47,813 nt of DNA from Pseudomonadota bacterium (GTDB lineage: Bacteria > Pseudomonadota > Gammaproteobacteria > Acidiferrobacterales > Acidiferrobacteraceae), in assembly GCA_021777535.1 (NCBI GenBank), contig JAJYDN010000017.1:1-47813 (forward strand), given 5' to 3'. Numbering within the stretch: position 1 is the stretch's first letter; each line of letters begins with the position of its first letter. The position numbers and the translations under genes are program-made. A model generated the notes under the pieces. The model did not search any database, had not been told where the DNA came from, and saw nothing but the letters and a program-made list of their open reading frames with translations. Shown piece after piece: positions 11,082 to 19,016 of the stretch.

Positions 11082-11098
11082 CCCCGGCGGCGCCGGGG
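11082..11098 (-). promoter_or_regulatory. GC-rich hairpin covering the purC ribosome binding site
   Basis: On the minus strand CCCCGGC, a 3-nt loop and GCCGGGG form a perfect 7-bp stem. The last bases of the 3' arm (GGGG) are the start of the purC Shine-Dalgarno GGGGAG, 6 nt ahead of the ATG. Folding in the mRNA would hide the ribosome binding site. It could also serve as a weak stop for htpG transcripts, but no U-tract follows. Confidence 0.55.
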
Positions 11099-11142
11099 CG
11101 CCCGCTATCTTTGACCCGTTAGTACACCACGTTCAGCCCGCT

Positions 11143-13023
11143 TCAGGAAGCAGGTGACAGCGCGAGCAGAAGCTCATTCAAGCGCCGCACATAGCCGGCA
11201 CCGTCCTCGAGCATGCCGCCTTCGGCCAGCAACGCCTGATCGAACATGAGTCGTGACCAGTCCTCAAAATGCCGCCCATCCGCTTCCGCGGCAAGGCGCC
11301 GGATCAGCGGATGCGTGGCATTGATTTCCAGCACGGGCTTGGCCGCAGGCGCCTTTTGTCCGGCCGCCTTCAGCAGCCGTTCCATATGCATGCCGAGATC
11401 GTGCTCGCCCGCCACGAGGCAGGCCGGTGAATCGGTAAGACGGGCACTGACGCGCACCTCCTTCACCCGGTCACCCAGCGCTTTGGCCATGCGCGCCGTG
11501 AGCGCCTTCACCTCCGGCTCCTCCGGCGGTGCCGCCGGCTCCTCGATCTCGCTGCCCACGCCCTTCAGGTCGAGATCGCCCTTGGCCACCGAACGCAGGG
11601 GCTTGCCGTCGAATTCCGTCAGGTGCGTCATGACCCATTCGTCGATACGGTCGGTAAGCAGCAGTACTTCGATGCCCCGCTTGCGAAACACCTCGAGATG
11701 GGGACTATTGCGGGCGGCGCTTGGCGACTCGGCGGTCAGGTAGTAGATTTCCTTCTGGCCGGACACCATGCGCGCGACATATTGAGCGAGCCCGACCTTG
11801 GGTTCGTCGCTCGCCGTCGAAGACCAACGCATGAGCCTGGCTAGCCGTTCGCGATTGGTATGGTCTTCGATGATGCCCTCCTTCAGCACAGTCCCGAACT
11901 CCGCCCAGAACTCCTGGTACTTGTCCTTCTCGGACGCACTGTCCGCCAGTTCAGCAAGCAGATCGAGGACACGGCGCGTCGCGCCGCCACGAATGGCGTC
12001 GATATCGCGGTTGTTTTGCAGAATCTCGCGGGAAACATTGAGCGGCAGATCGGCCGCGTCGATGACTCCCCGCACAAAACGAAGATAAGCCGGCATGAGC
12101 TGCTCGGCGTCGTCCATGATGAAAACGCGCCGCACGTAGAGCTTGATACCGTAACGCCGATCGCGCTCGTAGAGATCAAAAGGCGCATGGCGCGGGATGT
12201 ACAGCAAGGCGATATATTCCTGCTTGCCCTCCACCCGGCTGTGGATGTGCGCAAGCGGCGCCTCGTAATCATGTGTCGTCTGCTTGTAGAATTCGTCGTA
12301 CTCGAGCTCTGTTATCTCGTTACGCGGGCGCGCCCAAAGCGCCGATGCCTTGTTGACCGTCTCCTCGCCGCTGCCGTCCTCCTTGTGCATCAGGATCGGC
12401 CAGGCGATATGATCCGAATATTTGTGGATGACCGACCGCACACGGAAGGGGTCGAGAAATTCATCCTCCCCGGCGCGCATATGGAGAGTCACGCTCGTGC
12501 CGCGTCCGGGGCAATCCGCATATTCGATCGTGTACTCCCCTTCACCGTTCGACTCCCAGACGACACCTTCGCCAACCGGCGCTCCTACATGCCGCGTACG
12601 CAGTGTCACGCGATCGGCCACCATGAACGCCGAGTAGAAACCGACCCCAAACTGGCCGATCAATCGCGCATCTTTGGCCTCGTCGCCGGTCATGCGCTCG
12701 AAAAACCGCCGCGTACCCGAATGGGCGATGGTACCTATGTTGGTGATGACCTCGTCGCGCGTCATGCCAACACCGTTGTCCGAGACCGTGAGCGTCCGCG
12801 CCTCGCGGTCGATGGCGACCCGAATGGCCAGATTCGAATCACCCTCGTAGAGCGCATCATTCTTCAACGCCTCGAAACGCAGCTTGTCGGCGGCATCCGA
12901 GGCGTTGGAGATCAATTCGCGCAGAAAGATTTCCTTCTCGCTGTAGAGGGAGTGAATCATCAGATTGAGGAGCTGGCGCACCTCGGTCTGAAAGCCCATG
13001 GTCTGTTTCTCGGCAGCGGTCAT
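11143..13023 (-). CDS. htpG: Molecular chaperone HtpG (Hsp90 family)
   Basis: HtpG is the cytosolic bacterial Hsp90, an ATP-driven dimeric chaperone. The 626-residue length is typical (E. coli 624). The N-terminal GHKL ATPase motifs are complete: the ATP/Mg-binding helix ELISNASDAADKLR, then VSDNGVGMT, IGTIAHSGT and FGVGFYSAFMVAD. The middle domain (LYIPRHAPFDLYERDRR and NVSREILQ) and the C-terminal dimerisation domain are also present. I kept ATG 13023 because the family has about 10-15 residues before GFQ(T/S)EV. It precedes purC on the same strand; a functional link between the two is not expected. Confidence 0.97.
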   Translation of the reverse strand: MTAAEKQTMGFQTEVRQLLNLMIHSLYSEKEIFLRELISNASDAADKLRFEALKNDALYEGDSNLAIRVAIDREARTLTVSDNGVGMTRDEVITNIGTIAHSGTRRFFERMTGDEAKDARLIGQFGVGFYSAFMVADRVTLRTRHVGAPVGEGVVWESNGEGEYTIEYADCPGRGTSVTLHMRAGEDEFLDPFRVRSVIHKYSDHIAWPILMHKEDGSGEETVNKASALWARPRNEITELEYDEFYKQTTHDYEAPLAHIHSRVEGKQEYIALLYIPRHAPFDLYERDRRYGIKLYVRRVFIMDDAEQLMPAYLRFVRGVIDAADLPLNVSREILQNNRDIDAIRGGATRRVLDLLAELADSASEKDKYQEFWAEFGTVLKEGIIEDHTNRERLARLMRWSSTASDEPKVGLAQYVARMVSGQKEIYYLTAESPSAARNSPHLEVFRKRGIEVLLLTDRIDEWVMTHLTEFDGKPLRSVAKGDLDLKGVGSEIEEPAAPPEEPEVKALTARMAKALGDRVKEVRVSARLTDSPACLVAGEHDLGMHMERLLKAAGQKAPAAKPVLEINATHPLIRRLAAEADGRHFEDWSRLMFDQALLAEGGMLEDGAGYVRRLNELLLALSPAS

Positions 13024-13115
13024 AGCGGCACAGAATCCTCGTCGTGAAATCCGGATAGATGGGAAGAACGGCCTAGCGAAAGCCGACCGCTACATGGGGA
13101 CCGCACCGCGGATTT

Positions 13116-15740
13116 TCAAGCCCGGCGCAGGTAGGCCTCGGCTTCGGGCACGCCAAGCGGGTCCGAAACATAGCGGCCCTGGGCAATATCACAACCCGCC
13201 GCCCGCAGAAACTCGTACTGGGCCGCGCTGTCTACACCCGCGCCGATGACAAGCAGCCTCAGGCTGTGTCCGAGCGCAATGATGGCACGGACGATGGCCT
13301 CGTTGTCCTCGTCGCCGGGGATCCCCTGGACAAAGGACCGGTCGATCTTGAGCGCGTCGATCGGCAGCTGCCTCAGAAAACCAAGCGACGGCAAGTCGGC
13401 ACCGAAATCGTCGACCGTAAGGCCCACACCGATGTCCCTCATTGCCCTGAGAACCGCAAGGGTTTCCGCTGGCCGCCGGGCCAGCGCCCTCTCCGCCACC
13501 TCGATTACGAGATCGGCCGGCGCAAGTTCGCTGTTTTCCAGCGCCTGCCGCACGAGGGCCGGCGTTTCCTCATGCAGGCACTGGCGCGCCGTCATGTTTA
13601 GGGCCATGGGCACCCGTCCCACGCCCCGGTCCCGCCAGGCTCGCTTGACGTCACAAGCCATTCTCAGCATCGAGGCGCCAAGCGGCAAGATGAGCCCACA
13701 ATCCTCTGCCACGGTAATGAACTGGCTGCTTGGCATCACGCCCTCCGTGGGATGGTGCCATTGAAGAAGCACCTCGAATCCGGCGACGGTGCCTGCCTGC
13801 AGCGACACCTGGGGCTCAAAGAGCAAATCGAATTCGCCGTGCTCGAGCGCGCGGCGCAGGTGGCCCTCGAGACTCAAAAGATAAGTGCTATGCTCGCTCA
13901 TCGCCGCCCGGAAAAAGCGGTGGGTGTTTTTCCCGGCCGCCTTCGCCTCGTACATGGCTATGTCGGCTGCGCGTACAAGCCCTTCCGCGTCTTGCGCATC
14001 GGCGGGATAAAGGGCGATTCCAATGCTGCCGCCAAGGAAGATCTCCTCCGGCTCCGTAAGCGCAGGCTCGGCAAACGCGTCGGCGAGCTTGCGCACGATC
14101 CGCGCCACCTCATCGGGCTCCTTGACGTTGGGCAGGATCACACCGAATTCGTCACCACCGAGGCGTGCGAGAAGATCGGTCGAGCGCAGCACATCGGCGA
14201 GCTTGCGGCCGATATTGGCGAGCGCCGTATCGCCGGCGCCGTGACCGAGCGTATCGTTGACCCGCTTAAAACCATCCAGATCGATGAGCAGCAATGCAAG
14301 CGGCCGGCTGCGGGCGTCGGCCTCGCCGATCACGGCATGCAGACGGGCATTGAACAGCGCGCGATTGGGCAGGCCGGTGAGCGGATCGTGGGACGCCTGA
14401 TGGGCAAGGCGCGCCGCCAGCATGCGTTTTTCGCTCACGTCATGAAACACCATGACGATGCCGGTGATGCTGCCGTCGTGCGCACGCATGGGAGCCGCCG
14501 TGCGCTCCACCGCCAGAGCGCGCCCGTCCCGGTGCAGCAGCAAGCCATCCTCGGGTCCGATCGCCTGGCGGCGGAGACAAACCGGAATCGGATCCAGTAA
14601 ATCCCCGTTTTTCTCGTCGAGACACGGAAACACTTCATTCAGGGGCCGCCCCGCGACCTCCTCGAGCGTCCACCCGGTCATGCGCTCCGCAGTCGGATTC
14701 AGATACTGGATGTATCCCTTCGTATCGGCAGCGACGACCGCGTCCAGAATCGACCGCAACGTCACTTCGATGCGTTCCTTGGCCGCGAAGAGTTTGCTCT
14801 CTCCTTCGTGCCGCTCCTTTTCCCATGCCCGCTGGCGGGACAAGGCCCAGCGGTAGATGCCATAGGCGGCACCCAATACCGCGAGCAGCACCAAAAGAGA
14901 CGCGCGCACGAGCCGCCACCAGGCCCAGACGACGGTGGTTTCGGGTATGGAGGCATACGCGACCAGCGGATAACCCTTGACGGGATCAAACGCCCCGAGC
15001 CGGTACTGGTGACCGACGTGAAGGAGTCCCGCATAATCCCCGTGCCCGGCATCACTGCGCCCCAGAATGGGCGAGCGCAGGCCAGACAGTGGCTGCCGGT
15101 AATGCACTGGCACGAGCGGCCAACTGTTTTCCAGATAGTCGCCCTTGCGCAAAAGATCGATCGAGAGACCCGCGGGCATGATGAGCTGGCCCCACACCCG
15201 GCGCTGATTGCGCGGGGTCAAGAGGGCCAGGATGGTGAACGGATGTTCCCCGCCCACGGCGGTGCAGACCGGGATATAACGCCGGCCGCCGGGACGGATC
15301 CGCTCCGGCATGCCGATGCCGAAGCCTCTGCAACGGGCATCCATCATATGCCGCCAAGGGATCGTGGACGTGCGCAGACCGCGCGAGAACGACAGCCATG
15401 CCGGACCCCGCGCACCCAGAACCGCGATCGCCTTCAGGGCCGGATAGGCGGCACCGAACCGGGCCAGCACATTGGCCGCGTCACGCGGCTGCCTGAATGG
15501 ATGCACGCGGCCGAGATCGGCCGCAAGAAAATGCAGACCCGTCCGATAGTGATCGAAATAGAGGTGGGAAGTCGCCGCAACGAAGCTTGCGAGGCGCTCA
15601 AGCCGCTGCTGGCGTCCGTATTGCTCGAGATTCAGGGTATACAGTCCATAGACCGTCAGCATGACGGTGAGCAGGGTCGCCGTAACGACGAATGCAGTGC
15701 GAATTTCCGAACCAGCCTCCCGGGAACGGCCTGGCCCCAT
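13116..15740 (-). CDS. Membrane-bound PAS-GGDEF-EAL protein with degenerate EAL (probable diguanylate cyclase)
   Basis: An 874-residue cyclic-di-GMP signalling protein. Order of parts: an N-terminal membrane helix (about residues 14-36), a periplasmic sensor region of about 230 residues, a second helix (about 272-298), a PAS domain (about 320-440), GGDEF (about 450-610) and EAL (about 625-870). The active site GGDEF (528-532) is intact, with the entry motif DPLTGLPNRALF. The EAL domain has drifted. The signature Glu-Ala-Leu is EVL at 656-658, and the metal-ligand Glu of the usual AEGVE is Ala834 (GAGVD), although Asp777-Asp778 of DDFG remain. I infer cyclic-di-GMP synthesis, with the EAL acting as a binding or regulatory module. 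Start ATG 15740 is chosen because GGAGGA lies 3 nt upstream; an in-frame GTG at 15773 lacks a good site. Confidence 0.9.
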   Translation of the reverse strand: MGPGRSREAGSEIRTAFVVTATLLTVMLTVYGLYTLNLEQYGRQQRLERLASFVAATSHLYFDHYRTGLHFLAADLGRVHPFRQPRDAANVLARFGAAYPALKAIAVLGARGPAWLSFSRGLRTSTIPWRHMMDARCRGFGIGMPERIRPGGRRYIPVCTAVGGEHPFTILALLTPRNQRRVWGQLIMPAGLSIDLLRKGDYLENSWPLVPVHYRQPLSGLRSPILGRSDAGHGDYAGLLHVGHQYRLGAFDPVKGYPLVAYASIPETTVVWAWWRLVRASLLVLLAVLGAAYGIYRWALSRQRAWEKERHEGESKLFAAKERIEVTLRSILDAVVAADTKGYIQYLNPTAERMTGWTLEEVAGRPLNEVFPCLDEKNGDLLDPIPVCLRRQAIGPEDGLLLHRDGRALAVERTAAPMRAHDGSITGIVMVFHDVSEKRMLAARLAHQASHDPLTGLPNRALFNARLHAVIGEADARSRPLALLLIDLDGFKRVNDTLGHGAGDTALANIGRKLADVLRSTDLLARLGGDEFGVILPNVKEPDEVARIVRKLADAFAEPALTEPEEIFLGGSIGIALYPADAQDAEGLVRAADIAMYEAKAAGKNTHRFFRAAMSEHSTYLLSLEGHLRRALEHGEFDLLFEPQVSLQAGTVAGFEVLLQWHHPTEGVMPSSQFITVAEDCGLILPLGASMLRMACDVKRAWRDRGVGRVPMALNMTARQCLHEETPALVRQALENSELAPADLVIEVAERALARRPAETLAVLRAMRDIGVGLTVDDFGADLPSLGFLRQLPIDALKIDRSFVQGIPGDEDNEAIVRAIIALGHSLRLLVIGAGVDSAAQYEFLRAAGCDIAQGRYVSDPLGVPEAEAYLRRA

Positions 15741-15884
15741 GAATCCTCCGCGCGCCACCGCTCTCCGCAGCACCGCCTACCATGCCCCGCGTGGTACGCC
15801 GCACCCGCGCGGGAAGCCATTTTTTTGTTTTTTTCCGCAGACGGCACCCGGCCGCGCCACCCCGCGCTCCGCGCCTCCGTGGCA

Positions 15885-15906
15885 GGCTTATGCATGCGCA
15901 TAAGCC
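15885..15906. promoter_or_regulatory. Perfect 9-bp inverted repeat in the divergent promoter region
   Basis: Arms GGCTTATGC and GCATAAGCC are separated by ATGC. The element is AT-richer than its surroundings and lies about 145 nt upstream of the GGDEF/EAL start and 218 nt upstream of TauE. No T-run follows on either strand, so an operator is more likely than a terminator. The cognate regulator is unknown. Confidence 0.45.
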
Positions 15907-16012
15907 GCTCCCCCTGGGTTGCCCCATAAGGGTTTTCTTTCCTGTAGTATAGCGGAGCCTGCATCGCCCGCACGAGTGATGGGGCCGCTGCTCGGTACGC
16001 CAGCCTTCCGCG

Positions 16013-16035
16013 GTCTGCACCAATATGGTGCAGAC
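16013..16035. promoter_or_regulatory. NtrC-type palindrome
   Basis: Arms GTCTGCACC and GGTGCAGAC flank AATAT. The core TGCACCA-N3-TGGTGCA matches the enterobacterial NtrC (GlnG) binding pattern as I know it, TGCACC-N5-GGTGCA. It lies about 90 nt upstream of the TauE/SafE start and about 60 nt beyond the possible minus-strand -10 box. I found no clear sigma54 promoter (GG-N10-GC) on either side, so the regulator assignment is only a motif match. Confidence 0.5.
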
Positions 16036-16123
16036 GGACCGGGGCGATGGCATCACGGATCACAACACCCTGCCTGCATGGCGGAGGGCCACCAAAAAGT
16101 CCTCCGGGGGACCCTATAGAAAT

Positions 16124-16876
16124 ATGCAACTGACGATCACCGATCTTCTCCAGCATCCCGCGGTACTCATCGCCGCCGAATTCGCGGTACTGGCCGCCTT
16201 TTACGTGCGCGCGACCATCGGTTTCGGGTCGGGACTCATTTCGGTAGCGCTCCTGTCGCTCATGTTCCCTGTCAAAGAGGTGGTGCCCGTCGTCCTGCTG
16301 CTCGATCTCGTCGGCTCCGTCCTGCTCGGGGCCTACGACTTTCATGAAATGCAGTGGCGTGAACTATCGTGGCTGATACCAGGCAGCATCATCGGCCTGG
16401 CACTCGGCGCCTTTGCCCTCGCGGACACGGACGCCCAGAGCCTGATGCGTTTCCTCGGGGTCTTTATCCTCGCCTACGTCCTCTATGCGGTCACCGCCAG
16501 ACCCGAACGCATGCCGCAGATTTCCCGTGGCTGGGCATTGCCCCTCGGCACCCTGGGAGGGCTGATCGGAAGCCTCTACGGGGGCGGCGGACCACCCCTC
16601 GTTGCCTACCTGCAGATGCGCCACCTCGATAAACGCGCCTTCCGCGCGACCTTCCAGGCCATCGCCCTGTCCGACAACGTCCTGCGTGGGGGTCTGTACG
16701 TTGGCCTTGGTCTGCTCAATTTGCCGCTCACTGTCGCCTTCGCGGCACTCAGCGTAGCGGCCGCCATCGGTTTGTACCTCGGCAATCATTTGCACATGCG
16801 CATAAGCCAGCGCGCGTTCATGCGCGGCACACTCCTGCTCCTGACGATTGTCGGCCTGAAATACCTTGTCTTCTGA
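16124..16876 (+). CDS. TauE/SafE-family membrane permease (putative sulfite/organosulfonate or other anion exporter)
   Basis: A 250-residue polytopic membrane protein with about eight predicted helices in two repeats of the family. The N-terminal half has the typical ATIGFGSGLISVALLS and the second half GGLIGSLYGGGGPPLVAYL, both glycine-rich segments characteristic of TauE/SafE (formerly DUF81). Family members export or import sulfite, sulfoacetate, taurine-linked anions and others; the substrate cannot be read from sequence. In a presumed sulfur oxidiser sulfite export would fit, but that is inference. The frame is open upstream to 16025, but ATG 16124 (MQLTITDLL) gives a normal hydrophobic start. 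It is alone on its strand, with an NtrC-like palindrome upstream. Confidence 0.85.
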   Translation: MQLTITDLLQHPAVLIAAEFAVLAAFYVRATIGFGSGLISVALLSLMFPVKEVVPVVLLLDLVGSVLLGAYDFHEMQWRELSWLIPGSIIGLALGAFALADTDAQSLMRFLGVFILAYVLYAVTARPERMPQISRGWALPLGTLGGLIGSLYGGGGPPLVAYLQMRHLDKRAFRATFQAIALSDNVLRGGLYVGLGLLNLPLTVAFAALSVAAAIGLYLGNHLHMRISQRAFMRGTLLLLTIVGLKYLVF

Positions 16877-16921
16877 ACGGACAGGCCAGAACGGCCGCGC
16901 CGCGCCGCCCCGGCCTTGCGC

Positions 16922-17419
16922 CTAGCTTGCGAAATGATACGTCACACCACCCAGCAGTTCGCTGCCGTTGACGAGGGGGCCGGTGTGCGTCGCGGGTCCA
17001 AAAATGAGGTCATATTCCGCGCGCAGACTGAGGCGTGGCATGAATCGGTAACTGACGCCGGCTCCGATCATCGGCCGGGTCGATGAACTCGTGTATCCGT
17101 TGCGCACACTATGGATGTAGGCGATGCCGCCGCGGGCCAGAAACCGCATGTTGCGGACATTCGGGATGGCATGCCGGTAGATGGCCGTGGCCGTAAAAAG
17201 CCCTTCCCGCGCCGGATTCAGGCTCAGAAACTGATAACTCAGTTCGCCGCCCACCGGGAAGCCCCGCGCGGAGCCGCCGAGATAGACGCCGAGGGGCGCG
17301 GTCTGCGACAGCGCGCCGCCCGCCACACCCAACTCGGCACCACCCCAGATGCCGGCGATACCCGCCACGGGCCACAACAGCGAAACCGCAAGACCAGCAA
17401 CGGCCGTATATCTTCTCAT
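16922..17419 (-). CDS. Small outer-membrane beta-barrel protein of unknown role
   Basis: A 165-residue protein with a signal peptide (MRRYTAVAGLAVSLLWPVAGIAG, cleavage near residue 22). Alternating hydrophobic segments follow (GAELGVAGGAL, GELSYQFLSL, TATAIYRHAI, IGAGVSYRFM, LSLRAEYDLIFG). It ends in a beta-strand with a near-terminal aromatic residue (LLGGVTYHFAS), the usual signal for outer-membrane insertion. This is the pattern of an eight-stranded OmpA/OmpW-like barrel. I do not recognise a specific family. ATG 17419 is preferred to 17443 because AGGAGG lies 5 nt upstream and gives a standard signal peptide. It converges with the TauE gene across 45 nt of GC-rich sequence. Confidence 0.75.
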   Translation of the reverse strand: MRRYTAVAGLAVSLLWPVAGIAGIWGGAELGVAGGALSQTAPLGVYLGGSARGFPVGGELSYQFLSLNPAREGLFTATAIYRHAIPNVRNMRFLARGGIAYIHSVRNGYTSSSTRPMIGAGVSYRFMPRLSLRAEYDLIFGPATHTGPLVNGSELLGGVTYHFAS

Positions 17420-17604
17420 GACTGCCTCCTTGATAAATTGCATTTGTCATGCGCCGAGAGCACCCTTGCCGCACTTTTTCCTGGCTTGTGCATCGCCATT
17501 CGGGCGCTCTCGCCATCCGTGGACATCCGCTCGTTTGACCGCATCCGCACCAGACAGTTGCGGCGTAACGGCACGCTCATCATTTTGTTGTACACTGGGT
17601 GTCC

Positions 17605-18882
17605 ATGAGTGCACGCAAACCCTTCATACCGGACACAGGTTGCGAAGCCACCCCGCCCGCCCGTAGCGTCTCACAGCGGCTTGCGGCCGGCGTCCGCCGA
17701 CAGTTATATCGCCTCGTGGCCACGGGCGGCGGGATTGGTGCCCCGCTCCGCTACCTGAAGAGCGTCGCCGATCTCGGCCAGCTGCACCTGAAGTCACGGC
17801 ACATGAAGCTCAAGGTGCACATGCTCGGGCGGCGCTACCTCGCCCTGCGCGCCGAATGTGAACAGCTCGAGCGCATGCAAGCCGGACATCCCGTCGAACA
17901 GCCGCCAGCGACACCTGCCGCCATCGCGGCAAGCCGGCACGGACCCATCTGGCTCCATGGATCCTGGCGGACCGGATCGACCTACGTCTGGCACAAATTC
18001 CGCGCCGATCCGCGGTATCTTGCTTATTACGAACCGTTTCATGAACGGCTCGAGCAGATGTCCATCAAGGATGCCGAGACCGCACGGCACGACTCGTGGA
18101 ACTCCCATCACCCCAATATCGGGGCACCCTATTTCGAGGAATACAAGGGATTCATAGAGGGGGCCGGCGTGGCGGGCTTTGCGCCGGCCTTCTCGTACCG
18201 CAACTTCTTTGTCAACGAAGATCCCCTGCGCGATCAGCGCGCCTATCTGGACGCATTGATCGGCTGGGCCGACAGGCAGGGCCGCCGCCCGGTATTCGGG
18301 TTCTGCCGGTCCTGGGGCCGCGCCGCGTGGTTCCGGCGCCATGCCGCACCCGGCGTGCACATCGCGCTTACCCGCGACCCCTTGAGTCTCTGGCGCTCCG
18401 TCCTGCAGCGGCATGAACGCTATGGCGATACCTATTTTCTGATCATGCCGCTCGTCACGCTCATGCTTAGCCGGCGCGAGCCCTGGCTCGCGCGTTATCT
18501 CCGCGCGTTGCATCTTGACGAGATCGAGCCTGCGGTCGATTTCGGCTGCGCCCAACGCACCGCACAGAGCCTCCTGAAGACCGATCCGCCACGCATCATG
18601 CACGCATTTGCCGCGGCCCAGGGCCTCGGCATGACCATCGCCCTGCGCCATGCGGACCTGATCGTGCCGATCGAGGATCTGGCGTGCGCGATGCGGCGGC
18701 GCACCCTGCATGACACCCTCCGTGGCCGCTACGATATCGATCTCGACTGGAGTGATTGCCAGATTCCCGTCACCGAACCGCGTACCGAGGATCGGGCGTT
18801 TCTCGGTGCCTGGACACAGGCCCGGACCGAGGCTGAGAAGGTCCTCGACTCCCATCCGTTTCTCGCATCTCCAGCAGCATGA
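17605..18882 (+). CDS. Sulfotransferase-like protein
   Basis: A 425-residue protein with the two PAPS-binding hallmarks of sulfotransferases. These are the 5'-phosphosulfate loop GSWRTGSTYVWHKF (about residues 119-132) and the 3'-phosphate motif LTRDPLSLWRSV around Arg257, with the conserved Ser retained. Such enzymes move sulfate from PAPS onto a hydroxyl or amine of a sugar, lipid or protein. The first 110 residues are basic with a short coiled-coil-like stretch (YLALRAECEQLERM) and have no family I recognise. The acceptor is unknown. A heptosyltransferase-like gene follows 134 nt downstream, which makes a surface glycan a possible target (inference). GTG 17599 is an alternative start two codons earlier; neither has a strong ribosome binding site. 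Confidence 0.7.
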   Translation: MSARKPFIPDTGCEATPPARSVSQRLAAGVRRQLYRLVATGGGIGAPLRYLKSVADLGQLHLKSRHMKLKVHMLGRRYLALRAECEQLERMQAGHPVEQPPATPAAIAASRHGPIWLHGSWRTGSTYVWHKFRADPRYLAYYEPFHERLEQMSIKDAETARHDSWNSHHPNIGAPYFEEYKGFIEGAGVAGFAPAFSYRNFFVNEDPLRDQRAYLDALIGWADRQGRRPVFGFCRSWGRAAWFRRHAAPGVHIALTRDPLSLWRSVLQRHERYGDTYFLIMPLVTLMLSRREPWLARYLRALHLDEIEPAVDFGCAQRTAQSLLKTDPPRIMHAFAAAQGLGMTIALRHADLIVPIEDLACAMRRRTLHDTLRGRYDIDLDWSDCQIPVTEPRTEDRAFLGAWTQARTEAEKVLDSHPFLASPAA

Positions 18883-19016
18883 GAACCGGTCGATTGCGTT
18901 GCGGCACCACAGGGCCACTGATAGGATGGTTTTGCGTTCGCTGAATCGCCCCGGAAATCGCAGGCAACCTTCATGGGGCGCGCCTGCCCTTGCCGCACAG
19001 ACAGGGAAATATCACG

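Larger units (their letters stand above)
15741..16123. other. 383-nt divergent intergenic region between the GGDEF/EAL gene and the TauE/SafE gene
   Basis: No credible gene lies here. Small frames overlap both neighbours but have no ribosome binding sites or family features. It holds a T7-G-T7 tract (15820-15834), two perfect palindromes (15885-15906 and 16013-16035) and a TATACT -10-like box on the minus strand (15951-15946) with no matching -35. Near the right end CGGAGG (16082-16087) can pair with CCTCCG (16101-16106) just before the TauE start. Confidence 0.7.

Noticed and set aside
16036-16123. Sigma54 promoter for the TauE gene downstream of the NtrC-like site
   Set aside because: The best match (TGGCAT at about 16047) lacks the GC of the -12 element at the required spacing.
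15656-16345. 229-codon minus-strand frame spanning the divergent region and the TauE start
   Set aside because: It overlaps two supported genes in other frames and two palindromes, with a low-complexity charged sequence and no family features.
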